Below, piece after piece: positions 35,560 through 48,002 of a stretch of 64,000 nucleotides of DNA (positions are counted from its first letter, which is position 1; each line of letters opens with the position of its first letter). The notes under the pieces are model-generated. The model had not been told where the DNA came from. It did no database searches and saw only the letters and a list, made by a program, of their open reading frames with translations. Origin of the DNA: Artocarpus heterophyllus (lineage: Eukaryota; Streptophyta; Magnoliopsida; Rosales; Moraceae); NCBI GenBank assembly GCA_025403435.1, contig CM046342.1:20256631-20320630 (forward strand), read 5' to 3'. Both the position numbers and the translations under genes were made by a program.

Positions 35560-37055
35560 CTTCAACTGGATGCATTCCCGAGTAGTATGCCCCACATCCT
35601 TATGGAACTCGCAAAACTTTGACTGATTCCTCTTCACCTTGCTCCCTCAAAGCTTGGGCGGTGGTGTTGACAAATTCTTGTCACCAACCTGGGCGAGCAC
35701 CTCATCGATTGTCGCCACCAATGGTGTATAGCTTTGAAACTTACTGGTTGGCCCCTTTGGCTTTTCAGCTTTCTCTTTCTTCTGCTTCTTGGCATGCTCG
35801 GTGTTACCCTGTTTTGGTGCCCTTTTCTGCTTCTTATCCTTCTTTGTTCTACTCGGGCTAGCCTATTCCCGACGGCTTTTCATGTATTCGGCAGCGTCCG
35901 CGTGTCTCTAGGCATACCCAAGCATTTGGGAAAACATGCTCGGCTACTCGAAGGCCAAGGACCAGGCCAACTTTTTGTCTCAAAGACCCCTTACAAAAAT
36001 GTGCTTTAGGGTCTCGTCTTCGACGTGCTTGACCTCGAGAGCTGCCTGGGTGAACCGGTTAATGTAATCCCTGATGCTGCCGTCTCCCTGCTTAACAGCA
36101 TACAGGCATGTTATCTATTTTCGTTGTGTTTTGGTGGTGGAAAATGCCGAAGAGAAGGCGTCGGCCAGATGCCAAAAAGAGAGAATTGATCCGGGCTCAA
36201 GTTGTCGAAACCACTGCCGAGCAGGGCCCGTAAGAGTGAGTGAGAAGGCTTTGCACATCGCCGCGTCACTGGCGTTCTATAGTAGCATGTGTCCCCGGAA
36301 GAGTTCGACATGCTCATCAGCATCTGTGGTCCCATCATAAGACTTGATCTGCGGGACCTTGAACTTTGGTGGCATGGGCGCCCGCATTATGTTATCCGAA
36401 AAAGGTGGGTCCTGAGCTCCTGTCTCATCTAGACCGAATCTACAATTTTGGATCTCGTTAATTTGTCGCTGCAGCGCCCAGAACTGACGGCTATTGGTGT
36501 CTTCAGGCAATTCGACCCGATAGGGTACTCCGCCCTCAGCACGGCCTCCAGCTCTAGCGTGGCGGTTTCTGTTTATTCCTTGAGACCTGAGTCGGTCAAA
36601 TACCGAGGCTCGGGAACCTTGTGGTGATTGGGCACGGGCCGCTTGGCGTCCCATACAGCGTTCCTGAACTATTCTATTGTCGGCTAGGATTCCTCTGGTG
36701 GATCCTGCAGACTGTTCGGATTGGTCTTCTTCCAGGTTAACTGCACTTTGCTCAACCTGACCTCCAGCCTGGTCAACGTGGGCCGGGGACGGTAGAGCTG
36801 GTGCAGCTTGCCGTTGAGCTTGCTGCGCAAGCTGCTGGGTCAGGATCGGGACCGCGTCTGTAAGTTCCCAGATCGGATCTTGGGAGGTTGGGGCCTCCAC
36901 CGGCTTAGCCCTCGCCGTGCTTCCTTGCCCCTTAGAGCGGGATCTTGCGATCCGAGGACAGCCCCTAGGCCGGCCTGTGGCTGGTTGCCTATTTCTCGCA
37001 TCGTCCAACCCCTCCTGTCGGCTGTGTCATCTCTGGCGTTACCTCGAGTCGTCAT
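35560..37055 (-). pseudogene. Tat gag, broken
   Basis: ATG at 37055 (MTTRGNARDD) is followed by a shift near 37010 into the frame of 37008-36277. That part ends PPKFKVPQIKSYDGTTDADEHVELF, the classic Tat gag entry. Downstream, in shifted frames, GPARQWFRQLEPGSI is near 36200 and a CEFHKDVGHTTREC zinc knuckle near 35600. It would form the particle shell. Confidence 0.85.
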
Positions 37056-37105
37056 CTTGGGAGTCAGAGGTAAAGTAGCTAAAGTTGGGATGAAGGCGTA
37101 GGTGC

Positions 37106-37121
37106 CCTCCTTCTAGCGCCA
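37106..37121 (-). other. Probable primer-binding site of Tat element
   Basis: The minus strand reads TGGCGCTAGAAGGAGG, three bases after the 5' LTR end. It starts with TGG as expected for pairing with a tRNA CCA end. I cannot name the tRNA; it is not the Met site used by the other elements. Confidence 0.6.
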
Positions 37122-37124
37122 AAA

Positions 37125-37759
37125 TGTTGATGCTTACCGTTGTTCGACATCAGATCAACACCCACGTGCGGCTATGCACGGTCTGACCTCTTCTTGGGCT
37201 CGCCTCTGACCGAGAGTGTGCACCTGCAAGAGGAGGGATGCTTCGGAGAAAATAGTGGGGTTAGTCAATAGACAAGGGCTCTCCGATGCTCAAGGCAGGT
37301 ATTGCTTGGCAGAGGTCGGCAGCTAGTTAGATGTGAAGAAGTAGTCTCTCTCTAGGATGTCATAAATGCATCCTATTTATAGGCCACCACTTGGATCGGG
37401 TATAAGATGGGTTTTGCCCACCACCCGGGTGTCACATCAAGGTGTGTCAGGCATTAGGTAACAAGTGTCGCGCCCATCGCCCAATGGATTGGACTCTATC
37501 GGACGGCAATGTATCTGCCTTGTGTTAGCCTACAATGGCGAGTAGCAGCCTATTTATGAGTAATTTTAGCCCGACCCGAGCTACTATACGTACCGAGGTG
37601 GCAGGCCTTTTGGGGCGTAGCCTTGGATGCCTGAGAGGCACCTCGAGAAGAAGTATAAAGCATCAAGAGCCAACACCAAGCTTCCTGGAGTCTGCCAAGC
37701 TTAATAGCCGACCACCAAAGTTAAGGTCCTCGGTGGTGGCGCCGAGCTCACCCTCAACA
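37125..37759 (-). repeat. 5' LTR of Tat element
   Basis: 635 bp, matching 26931-27564. Followed by target duplication AGCAC at 37760-37764. Confidence 0.93.
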
Positions 37760-37764
37760 AGCAC

Positions 37765-38960
37765 CCGATGAGTAATGTAAATATAACATTCATCGACGAA
37801 TTTTCTGAATGGCCATAGAATAGGTTTAAGACAATTTACAGAATAGGAAATAGTTGAAGTCACTCTCAAAATCACTACGATATTAGTTAGGTTAGTTGTA
37901 ACAAAAATCCAATAGCATAACGGCTATTCTTTGACTAAAACTAGAAATTCAAACCTACAAAGAAACAGTCATAGAATAGTGTCGGCACGCCATAACTATA
38001 AGATGTGCCACCTAGAGCACATGTATATCAACAATAAATCAATTTTAACAAATATAATCAATAAGTGAGCATAAATAATTAAATCAATAATCAATATAAA
38101 CAATTAAATAAGAAATTCTAATTATTCAATTCAATTTTCATGATCAATAAAATTAAGTTATATCACACATTTCTCAAAATCATCCAATTAGAAAATTTTA
38201 AAATTTTGGGTAGTCAAAATTCCTACTAGAAAGCCTGATGAGGCATGAAAATGCTTCGATTCGCAATATTGAAACCATCAAGCCTAAAATCGGGAACTTT
38301 GTTTGTTGCACTCATGTTTTAGAATTTCATCTCACAATTTCAACGTCGTGAACACGTCCAGAGCATCAAATATAGGCTGGTATGCACTTCCCTAGAGATT
38401 TGGTAGTTGGGATCAATAGTTTGACTAAGTTGGACTGCGTTTTATCAACATTGACTAGCACCAATGGAGGATGTAGTGATCAAGGTGGGTACTAAAAGAA
38501 AGGTCTCGTCAAGAGGAGCACGTTTTTGGTGGTTGCTCGTCCAAACAATGTCCAGTTTGTTGAAAATTTGAAAAAAACTGTCAAAAAAAGGAGTGTCATG
38601 GGCCCAAAGAAATCCGGGTGATGGTCGGACTGGTGAGGGGGTGGTTCTTACTACTCTTGACATGGGAAACACAATGGTATTGTTGGCCAGAGAGGGTAGA
38701 GTCAGGCAGCTCTGAAATCAAGTGGGAGAAGCTTGAAATTTGAACTTTCAGTTTGAGTTTCATGATGGCCGTCGGTGAGTGAGTTGGTGCTACTCCAGCC
38801 TTTGGAGGGGCGCTTCCGATTAGTCGACGCATGCAGACGGTGGTGCCTGGATGTTGGCTGGTAGAGATATGCAATGGGTGGGTAGTTTGGACGTGAAAAA
38901 GAGGAAGAAAAGGGAAAGAAAGAGGGAGAGAGGGTGAGGGGGAAGAAATCTGATTTTGGG
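37765..38960 (-). repeat. Probable distal part of Gypsy-3 5' LTR
   Basis: Gypsy-3 sequence should resume directly after the Tat target duplication. A GA-rich block at about 38890-38945 corresponds in inverse orientation to the CT-rich block found 250-380 bp from the start of Tekay LTRs, which supports an LTR here. I could not find the outer LTR end. The small reading frames in 38445-38874 show no family resemblance. Confidence 0.4.
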
Positions 38961-40360
38961 GAACATTTTTTTAAATTATTTTGTTTATTTGTTTAATGTT
39001 AGAAACTTTTAGAGTTAGTTTCTTTCCGATAAGCCTTTTTAAATTTCAAAATGGCCCAAAATTTGAAATTTTCTATCAAATGTATCTATTAAACAATAAC
39101 AGTTATTGATAACAAAATGTATCTATTACATTCAATGCTAACAACTAATAACTAAGGGAATTAATCCTAACATCATCTTGTAGGGTTTTTATAATGGCTT
39201 TTTTTTTTTTTGATTTAAAGATGAAGTTTTGAGGAATATAATCAAAGGGAAAAGAACAGGTTTTATTTTTCTTCAATTAAAAACCTTATGATGGGATATG
39301 CATTTTGGTCCTATCTAGGTCCTATTAGTTTAGCCGTTCTATTAATTCTTCAATGGTTTAATCTATGTAAATAATTATGCTTCACAAGTTGTAAATTTTT
39401 AACATAGATAGCTACATATCAGACCTTTAAAACGCTAATCCAATTATTAAAATAATAAAATCTACTGGTTGGACTAAAATGCTTGTTCGACTGTAAGAGC
39501 TCTTTTTTCTTGTTTTAAAAATAAGTTTTAGTGGACCTCTTTTAATAGTTGCGGACAAGAAGAGGAGAAGAAAGGGAAGAAACCATTGCAATTCATGAGA
39601 TTTTAGTTTCTTTTAGCCAAAAAACCATCTATTGTTTTGTAACTATTGCTTGAGTCTATTTAAGGTAAATTTCTCAAAATGTTGCTCAATGTGATGCGAT
39701 GATCCTTTGACATTATGAATGTTTATTGAGAACATAATTTGGCTATACAACCACTTGTTAAAAAAAGAAGAAGAGAGAGGCAAGAAAAAACAAAAAAACA
39801 AAATAAAATCAATTTTGCGTGGATATTATCCAATTAACCATGTCAAAAATTGTCCAAAGATGCTGATAAATGCATTCAAACATGCACATCATAAACGAAA
39901 AGGAAAAAAAAAAAAAACACGAAATAGTTCTTTGTCACAGTTTTCAAATTGTTCATTGAGCTTGTTCCATTTTGATGAAAATTCTTTACATCAAAAAATA
40001 AAAATTTTCAACTAATATGGTTGTCATTGCTTTTTTATTCATATGAGCGCACAATTTGGTGAACTATAAAGTTATTTGGGATTTATAAACGGCAACATTT
40101 TCACACATGGTTAAATTATTAAAGTGACAGATAATTTATCACAAAAAATAAAAAACTTGATGTGGGTTTTATTGGGTCTCTAAGGTTATGTCTTTGTATT
40201 ACGTTCCCACATTTTCTTGTTATTTAACTCCATTCAGTCATTACCTATGTGAACTTTAACACGTTTTTCATGAAAATACTTCTTTGCCCTCTTTAAATTT
40301 ACACTGCAATCCTTTCCCTTCACTCCCCTAAAAAAAAAAAGAAAAAGAAGAAGACTTAAC

Positions 40361-40584
40361 TCTCCTCCAAAGTCCAAAACTTCACAATTCCTGCCTCGAA
40401 TCAAGTGCAGCACAATCTTTTCAACACGCTTGTGACAAACTATAACGGGTTTCCGTACATCTTCGTTCTGCTTCTGCTCGTGTCGCGTGGAGATTTTTTT
40501 TTGGGGGACATTTTCAAAAAAAGAGGATGCGTGAGGCTATAAAAAAGTCCTTTAATGACTTCGAAGTTAACACTCTTACTAGCA
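40361..40584 (+). repeat. Diverged direct repeat, copy 1
   Basis: It shares with 41118-41345 the phrases GCAGCACAA, TTTTCAACA, CATACATCTTCGTT-like, GGGACATTT, AAAAGAGGATG and GTGAGGCT in the same order and spacing. Confidence 0.75.
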
Positions 40585-41117
40585 CTCCTTTAATAAATGA
40601 GTTCGATTGTTGTTTGTTTGGATAGTTTATGAGGTTTAGACGTAAATTTCAAACCTAGCACACGTTTAATAGTGAATAACTCAGGCCCAACTTCAAACAT
40701 TTCGAGCCCAAAACCAAGGAAATCCAGAACCCTCCCAACCCCAAATCTTGAACTCTTTTCTCCTAGGTGGGACCCGTTCACTGACACATGCAGGGAGGCT
40801 TCAGCGTTGTTGGGACGCACCCCACTTTCACATGATGGACACACTTCATCCAGTGAAGCTATTTGCCTCGAAGGTGCACATGTACGAAAGAGAAACCACA
40901 TGATTTCATATTATAATTTGACTATTTTTTTTAACATCTAAATACAAGTTCACATTTTTTTATTCTCTTTTTAAATTTAAAGTTAATTATACATCCAAAC
41001 ACAGGTTAAAACCATCATAATTTTAATTTTAAACTATATTATTAAAACATTTTATTTCAAACTCAAAAAATTCAAACCGTCGTGGTCCGAATTCTTAAAA
41101 CAAATACACCCACGTTT

Positions 41118-41345
41118 CTTTCCTACAAAGCTTAAAAATTCACGATTCTTGTGTCAGGTTAAACGCAGCACAACCTTTTCAACATGCTCATAACGGGCTA
41201 TAACCTGTATCCATACATCTTCGTTTGCCCCAGCTGCAGACACATGGAGATTCTTTTTCAGGGACATTTACAAAAAGAGGATGTGTGAGGCTTAGAACAC
41301 TCCTTTAATAAATGAGTTCAAAGTTAAACATTCTCACTAACAAAT
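41118..41345 (+). repeat. Diverged direct repeat, copy 2
   Basis: Second copy of the 40361-40584 repeat, roughly 80% alike by eye, in the same orientation and 757 bp further on. Confidence 0.75.
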
Positions 41346-42292
41346 TAGTATCTGCTGTTATATTTTTTTTCTTTCGTTATCTTTTCAAATAAGTTTTGAC
41401 ATCTAAATAAATTATTTAATTATTTTTAATATTTAAGTTTTATTTATGTATTTAAATTATAAAATTTAAATGAGATGACTTATAAAGAGTAAAAGAACAA
41501 TAAAAAACCAGCAGATTTAGACTCTTACTAACAACTCCAATCTTTTCCCAATATTTAAAGTTACCGTATTTTCTGAAAAATAAAAAATAAAAAAAGTTAG
41601 CGTCTTACGTTCTGTTGTACTTTTTTACCACCGTTGTGCAACAACTGTAGGATTTATTCAAAACCATTTTCAATAATAAAAAAAAAAAAAAAAAACCGCC
41701 AATCAATAGCATCAAGAACAAGGGTGTAAGGAATTGCTGCTACAAATAAAGGTTTCGCAGGGTGTAAGCTTTAAATGCTCTTGAATCATTAGCGAGGAAG
41801 TTGTCGTTTAATGCACCTGTACCCTTTTTTTCTGTTTTCCTTTCCCCTCTCAAGAGTGAAGAAAAACTATCATTCGTTATAAAAATCCTAAAAGAACAAC
41901 CAAAAAATAAAAGAAAGAAAGAACATTCATTGGAGGAGGTTGTGGTTCAACGCTTTTAGGACAGAAGTGCTGGTTAAGTTTCCTAAATGACATAGATGGA
42001 CTCATCTTTAACATCAATATAAAGAGACAAATCCGATTCTGCTTACTGCTCCTAAAAGTGCAAAATTGGTGAAACGTTTTTTTTCCCTTCCCTTCTTTTC
42101 TTCTTTCCAAGTTTTTATGTCCTTTTCCCATTTCTTTCATTCCTTTTTTTTTTTTCCTAAATGATTCATTCATTCTTCGCCTTTTGTTGGGGATCGTAGA
42201 TTCGTGGGATGTGTCACTTATTGGGGTAGCACACGTATTGGCCTCCGATTTGGAGGTGTCGATGTTGACATGGCTGGAGCAACGAGTGAGTC

Positions 42293-42911
42293 TATAACAC
42301 CTCGAAAATTAATTAAGTGTTATTAGTATATAAAATAGTAAATTAGTGTGCTATGATGTGTTTTGAAACCTAATTTAACTATTTTGTGATATTTTTAAAT
42401 TAATGTTATTTCTAATTATTTTTAATCATTTTAACTACTCTTAATTATTTTTATTTGTTATTTTAGATTTTAAAACAAAACAATTTGTTAAATACTAAAC
42501 ACGTCCCGTTTGAAACCTATGCGCTTCACACGGTTTTCTCGTTGAAAACCATCTTTCTCTTTCTCTCTATTTATTTCCTCTCTCCCCCTCTTTCTTCCTC
42601 ACTCTCGTTCTCTCTCTCTCAGCTCTCTTTCCCTCTCACTCGCTGCCACTCTCTCTCTCCTTTATTTCTCAAATTTTGATTCAAAAGCTCCAAGCCCAAG
42701 TCTTCCTCTTGCTTGATTGAAGCTAAGGAACGAGGATTCAAGCTCTAAATCTTCCTCAAAAACGTCCAATTCAAGGTTAGTTTCTAAAATTTCAAACTTT
42801 TTCTAATATTTCTATTTTCCTTTTGAATTTTGAAACCCAAGCTTTTTTGAGCTTAGAAAACCTTAAATCTAAGTTAATAGGGCTCAAATAATCTAGAATC
42901 TAGGCTTGGTT
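42293..42911 (+). repeat. Tekay-family LTR, left part, split by Tekay-2
   Basis: It begins TATAACACCTCG where the family has TGTAACGCC, so the first dinucleotide has decayed, and aligns with Tekay LTRs including the CT-rich block (about 42551-42670). It is cut at 42911 by Tekay-2 and resumes at 61323. No internal coding region follows, so it is a solo or truncated LTR. Confidence 0.85.
42907..42911. other. Target-site duplication of Tekay-2, left copy (TGGTT)
   Basis: TGGTT directly before TGTAACGCC; repeated at 61318-61322 directly after the LTR end. Confidence 0.95.
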
Positions 42912-45066
42912 TGTAACGCCCCGAAATTAATTTAATGATTAATGTAATGTAATATGATGAATTAGTATGCCATAATTAATGTTTCAACATTAATTTGATC
43001 ATTTGGTTAAATTTTAAATTTTAGGTTGTTTTCTTAACTTAATAAATTCAAATAATTTCTTATTATTTTAAAATGATGATTTGAGTTTTAAAAACACAAC
43101 AGTTTGTAAAATGTTAAAAATGTTCCGTTTTACAAAACCGTGGGTGGCATTTGGTTTTCGCACAGTAAAACTGCCCATCGTTTTTCTCTATTTATTCCCT
43201 CTCTCTCACTCTCTTTCTCTCACTCTCTCTGATCTCTCTCTCCTCCTCTCTCTTCCCGTGACTCTCTTACTCTCACTCTCCCTCTCGGTCTCTCTCTTCC
43301 CTCTCAATTTTTCCTCAAAATTTTTGAATCAAAATTCGAATCCAAGCTTCGAGTTAGCAAGGAGGAAGCTCGAGAATGTAATTTAGCAACCAAGAACGTG
43401 GGTTGAGGCTTCGATTCGGGGTTAGTTTTTAAATTTCTAAACTTTTTCAAAATTTTCAATTTTTGTGCATTTTTTAAATCTAAGTTTGTTTGAGCTTAGA
43501 AAACTCTTGATTTGAGTTAAATGAACTTAGAACAACTAGAATCTAAGCTTGGATTGAAGAAAAACGGATTAGATTCAAGATTTTTCATGTTTCCTCATTT
43601 TTCCCCATTTTTGGATTTTTGAGATTTTTGTGTTTAAATCTTGTTTAAATGAGTTCAAAAGTGTTCTAGTGTTTTTTTTCTATCATCTATGATTGTTTTC
43701 CATGCCTGAGATTTGAGAAAAACATGTTAAAATCAAGATTTGGATTTTGAGAGAACCGAAACCCGTGGTTGGAATTTCTGGGTTTTTTCAGTTCGGCAGG
43801 CCGGAGTTCATATCTCTGGTAGGCCGAACCTGCGAAATGTTTGGCCGACCGGACCTAATTTTTGGTAGGCCGAATTGCACAGTTCGGCCGACCGAAGCAG
43901 GGAGTCAGGCAGGCCAGCAGAGCATGGGAAATTTTGTGATTTTTCACCCGTTTTCACTGTTGTGAACCCCAATTTAAATTCCAACTTTGTAAAATGATTT
44001 TAAAGATACAAATGGCACACTAGGACATCATGAAATGGTTTAGTAACATAGAATGTCTCGAACTAGATATTGATCGACTTAGTGTGTATCTAGGATCGTT
44101 CGTGGTTTTGCGGAGCTAACGTATAGCGGACCGGGATTACGGTGTGGGGCACCGACACGAGTATCGAGGTAGGACTTCTACCCCATTCTTTGGTAGCCTA
44201 GTTTCAAAATGATTTGGCTTTGAAAAGGGTTTCTATAACAATGTTTTCAACAGTTGATTGAAAATGAATTTATCAGTTATATTTTAATAAACCGTGAGCT
44301 GAAATGAACTTCATAATGAATGTAAATGACAATACTCGATAAATGGGTTTTGAATGATGATGAAAATAAACACAAAGGCATGATGCCATATCAGAGATCG
44401 GGTTGTGTGGTGATCGACCTTGGGGGCAGGTCCCAAAACCCAACTAGGCCACTACGGTGGTGATATACTTATGGTTTGCTTAGGAAAATGAAAATGATGT
44501 TTCTGGTCGACCTAATAAACTGTTTTGGATAAGAACGGTTTTATTTAAACTTATTTATTTATTCAATGTTTCTTTTATATAATTTCCTGAATAATAAGAT
44601 TTTTCTTTAAATTAAATGATTTATTAAAACATAGTCCTACTGAGCCTTTCGCTCACATTTTCTTTGTTTTTTTAAATTTCCCCCTAGGTGGTTTCCCATT
44701 TAGGTTCAGAGAGGATTCAACGGACCGAACTCAGGAGCAGTAGAAGGATTAGTATACCATTTTGTATTATTTAATCAAGGCATGTAATGTTTTTAATTTT
44801 TCTTGGGCTTGGACTGTAGATGTATTATTATATTATCGGTACTATGTGTGTGCACAAGTTGTGGGTCAGTGGGACCCATATTCGTGGTTCTTTATTATTT
44901 TATTATTCATTGTATGTTTATGAACTCTCTTTCATACAATGTTGTTTTGAAACTTTCACATTTTTATTATTTAATTTAACCCCTAAACTCTTGATATTTA
45001 TTAAATTCTCCTTTTAATTAACCTAAATAATCCACCACGTCACCTCCCGTACTCCGGGGCATGACA
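42912..45066 (+). repeat. 5' LTR of Tekay-2
   Basis: 2155 bp, TGTAACGCCCC...GGGGCATGACA. CT-rich block at about 43190-43310; palindrome array 43792-43918. Confidence 0.94.
43792..43918 (+). repeat. Palindrome array in Tekay-2 5' LTR
   Basis: Units begin at 43792, 43815, 43840, 43861, 43883 and 43905 (steps 23, 25, 21, 22, 22). Best unit TTCGGCCGACCGAA at 43883. Confidence 0.88.
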
Positions 45067-45069
45067 GAA

Positions 45070-45081
45070 TGGTATCAGAGC
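45070..45081 (+). other. Primer-binding site of Tekay-2
   Basis: TGGTATCAGAGC, 3 bp after the LTR end; initiator tRNA-Met type. Confidence 0.93.
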
Positions 45082-45120
45082 TCAAGGTTATGAACCTTGG
45101 GAATTGTGCACACATATGTA

Positions 45121-45448
45121 TGACAATGAAATGCCTCTGACAGTCCAAATTTTGTTTTCAGAAGTGAGAAAATTGCACCTAGATGTCGTTCGACAGCTGA
45201 CGTCGAGTTCAAAAACGATGAGGGCATGATGAGGTCTATGTTTGCAGCTTTCTGGCAGATGACAGCCAGGGCTAGACCGGAGGATTCTGATGTTGGTCGT
45301 TGGCATACGTATTTTAAGGAATTCTGGCATGCGTTTATTTTGACTTTTGATGGTAATGGGGATCCGTAGTTGGCAGAATATTGGTTAGACTCGATCGTGA
45401 AGCATTTGGATACCCTTGGTGTGCCTGATGAGTATCGCGTGGAGTTTG
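45121..45448 (+). pseudogene. Tekay-2 gag, N-terminal part before Copia-3
   Basis: The frame used downstream reads MMRSMFAAFWQMTARARPED from 45226 and FDGNGDP-stop-LAEYWLDSIVKHL, typical of the gag domain start. TAG at 45367-45369 stands where the family usually has Gln. The start codon is unclear: an ATG at 45131 is in another frame, and in the gag frame there is no ATG before 45226. The frame joins exactly with 55170 once Copia-3 and one target copy are set aside. Confidence 0.82.
45444..45448. other. Target-site duplication of Copia-3, left copy (GTTTG)
   Basis: GTTTG before TGTTAGACATG; repeated at 55165-55169. Confidence 0.95.
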
Positions 45449-47486
45449 TGTTAGACATGTATGCTCTAAGGAGTAAAAATGTAATACGTTTTTAGAGACA
45501 TTTTTATCAATAAAGAATTTATTCATTTATATATACCAAATATTGTCCTCTTTATGTTCATATTTGTTGAATGTATGATAAGCAAACAGTAGTCTGAGAC
45601 TGTCAGTCTAAACCCTAAGAATTGGGCATATGATGGGATGATTATGCGGAAGACACAATTCTTAGGGTGACCGTCTAAAACATATGATCCGCAATCGAGG
45701 GAATAAAGTTGGGCGCTTTATTCATGTAAAGATTGTTATGTTGTCTATATCCCTTTTGGGAGATGGTTTGTCTTGACCATCGGAGTTGGACTCCATGAAT
45801 AGAAACATTGGCACGTTGTCAAAGGTGACGATGTGTTGGATCGGGACATAAAGTGAATTGATTTGGATTAATAATTCTGTCTTGGCAAATCGATTCACTT
45901 TAGACAATCATTTGTATTGTATCTTAATCCTGAGATGAATAATGGGCCCGTTGTCTTGACTTGTGTCTTTTGATGTACCAATGGGTGACTCCCACATTTC
46001 TATAGTGGCATGCATGCCGGTACGTTGGAGGCATGACTCTTGATAGCGTAGACTTGTTATTCATAGATATGGAATCCATAGCTCCTCTTTAGGAGTAATG
46101 ATATCCTCTTATATGCGTTGTCCTATAATTGGAAAACTGGAGCGCTCAACCATTTGGATACATAGGTGTAACCGAATGGTATACTATCTTTGGATGGTAA
46201 GTTTTCTAATGGTGAGACAATGGAACGTAAGATAAAAATAATCGGGAAGGTAAGACAGAATTTTTCCTTAAGCTGATTACGGATGATCATATGGGGATGC
46301 GATACACTATGATATGTCATGGAGACTTAGCTACACGAGCTTCGTAATTCTATAAAGTTTGAGAGTGCAGCTCCAAGCTTTTAGTGGAGTAGCGTTGGAG
46401 TTGATAATTGTGAAATGTATATCTGGGATATTGGGTTTCATAATTATCATGAGCTTGAACTTTATAGGTCCATTTTGGTCCCCATTGCTAACTCACAAAA
46501 TCCTGTAACGACACGGCGTGTTTTTCCAATAATTGGTGACTTATGTCAGATTTATCAGATTGGTTTAAAATTTATACGAATCAAATAATTCATGTCTGTT
46601 TATCGGTTGAATTAATTATGTAAGAAAATTAGTTCAAGATGAACTTGTTGAATTATTGCGTTCGGGTAATTCTTGTCTGTTTATCGGTTGTTTTAATTTT
46701 GGACAATTAGAACAAGATAAACTTGTAGAATTATTGTGAATTAATTTATTTTCTTCGAGATTATCTTGATAAAGTTTGTTTTGATCAGATATCTTTTCTA
46801 TTGGGCTATTTGAATCAAAACTAAGACTTTATCCTTTAGAATCTCAGATGGAAAATAAAAGATTCGCGGAGATTTTTTCTCGGCAGTTCGGCCTGCCGGA
46901 TGACGTGTTCGGCCTGCCGAACTGGCCTGTTCGGCCTGCCTATCAGAAAGTTCGGCATACCGACCGACGATAGTTAAGATTACGCGTTTTCACGCGTATC
47001 TTATCAGATATTGATCTGAACTTGATTCTGTTTTGATTTTTTGAGACCTAATCTGATATGGACTCACCCTAGGACCAATAGGTATAAAAAGGGAGTGAGT
47101 CTAATGATTTACTTAGAGATCAATTTGAAAGATTAAGAGTGATACTCTTCGAGTGAGCATCTGAAAACTCCCTGAGAGCTTTTGTTCACAAATCACGAAC
47201 ACTAGCTTTGGGTTCTCTCTATTGGTTGGAAGGAGAGTCACCGGTGGAAGAGCTGTACGTGTGAGCCCACACTCACTCCGGTTGTGGATAGAGAATAGCA
47301 AAGAAGACCAGTTGGTTGAGGCTCTTCTGGAACGTTACTTCTCTACACAGGTCGCGGAGGTTCTTCGGCACACTGAGGTTAGTAAGATCTGTTTAATTTA
47401 TACATATAACATGTCAAACTTGTGTTTTGGAAATTACTCTGATGAATTTTTTTTTTAAAATTTCGCTGCGCACTTTGTTTCAAACA
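45449..47486 (+). repeat. 5' LTR of Copia-3
   Basis: 2038 bp, TGTTAG...CAAACA, the last bases changed from CCAACA. TATA box TATAAAAA at 47083-47090; palindrome array 46887-46964. Confidence 0.94.
46887..46964 (+). repeat. Palindrome array in Copia-3 5' LTR U3
   Basis: Units begin at 46887, 46908, 46930 and 46951 (steps 21, 22, 21), with a perfect TTCGGCCTGCCGAA at 46908. The array lies 120-195 bp upstream of the TATA box. Confidence 0.9.
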
Positions 47487-47488
47487 AC

Positions 47489-47500
47489 TGGTATCAGAGC
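47489..47500 (+). other. Primer-binding site of Copia-3
   Basis: TGGTATCAGAGC, initiator tRNA-Met type, 2 bp after the LTR. Confidence 0.93.
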
Positions 47501-48002
47501 CGAGGTTTTTACATAAATTTGCAAGTTTGTGATTATGTTATATGCATAAATTTTGTGATCTTAGTCTCTCCTATGCTTGAATTGAATTTTATAGAGAGAT
47601 GGCACTCTAGGTTTTTATATAATATATATATGTTGTCATGGATTATGTGGTGAATGTTTATTAATTAATTATGGTTGATTAAATTGTTGTTTAATTATTT
47701 ATTAATTAATTAATACCGGTTATGGTTCCTTAGAGGTTAGAATGTGTATCTAGGTTTTTCATGTAATTAGATGGCGGACTATCATCTCCGTCTAGGAATT
47801 GTTATTTAATTTTTAATTTGTAAGAATTTTGTAATTAAATAATTATTCGGAGAAGACGGAACGAGAAGTCGGATCTTAAAGATTGATGATGGCGCCTCCA
47901 GGTATTTTCTGAGTCTCTAATTTTATGTTTTTGAATTGTTGAAAATAAAATTGATGAATTGCATTAAAATTGTATTTTCTGGATTAAGGTTTCTTCTGCT
48001 CT

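Larger units (their letters stand above)
26931..37759 (-). mobile_element. Tat-type Ty3/Gypsy element, full length, with antisense gene
   Basis: 10,829 bp, with LTRs of 634 and 635 bp and a 5-bp target duplication. Minus-strand order: 5' LTR (37759-37125), primer site, gag, protease, reverse transcriptase, RNase H, a second RNase H-like domain, integrase, a noncoding stretch, an opposite-strand gene, polypurine tract and 3' LTR (27564-26931). The second RNase H and an antisense reading frame between integrase and 3' LTR are hallmarks of the Tat clade. It is markedly GC-richer than its neighbours. All coding parts have breaks. Confidence 0.93.
38961..42292. other. AT-rich non-genic stretch
   Basis: 3.3 kb without a convincing gene or recognisable transposon domain. 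It holds A and T runs (for example A-runs near 39906 and 41677-41694), a diverged direct repeat (40361-40584 and 41118-41345), and between these a segment bounded by TTGTTTGTTTGGATA near 40611 and AACAAATACACCC near 41100 that could be a small nonautonomous DNA transposon. This is the only part of the window that may be non-LTR-element DNA. Confidence 0.6.

Noticed and set aside
26926..37764. Reading the Tat region as two elements because of plus- and minus-strand genes
   Set aside because: One pair of matching LTRs and one AGCAC duplication enclose both. The plus-strand gene is the antisense gene of the same element.
38445..38874. Small minus-strand frames possibly encoding a host protein
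   Set aside because: They have no recognisable motif, lie in probable LTR sequence and overlap each other in different frames.
39719..40015. Lys-rich plus-strand frame
   Set aside because: Its composition comes from A-rich runs, with no domain or gene context.
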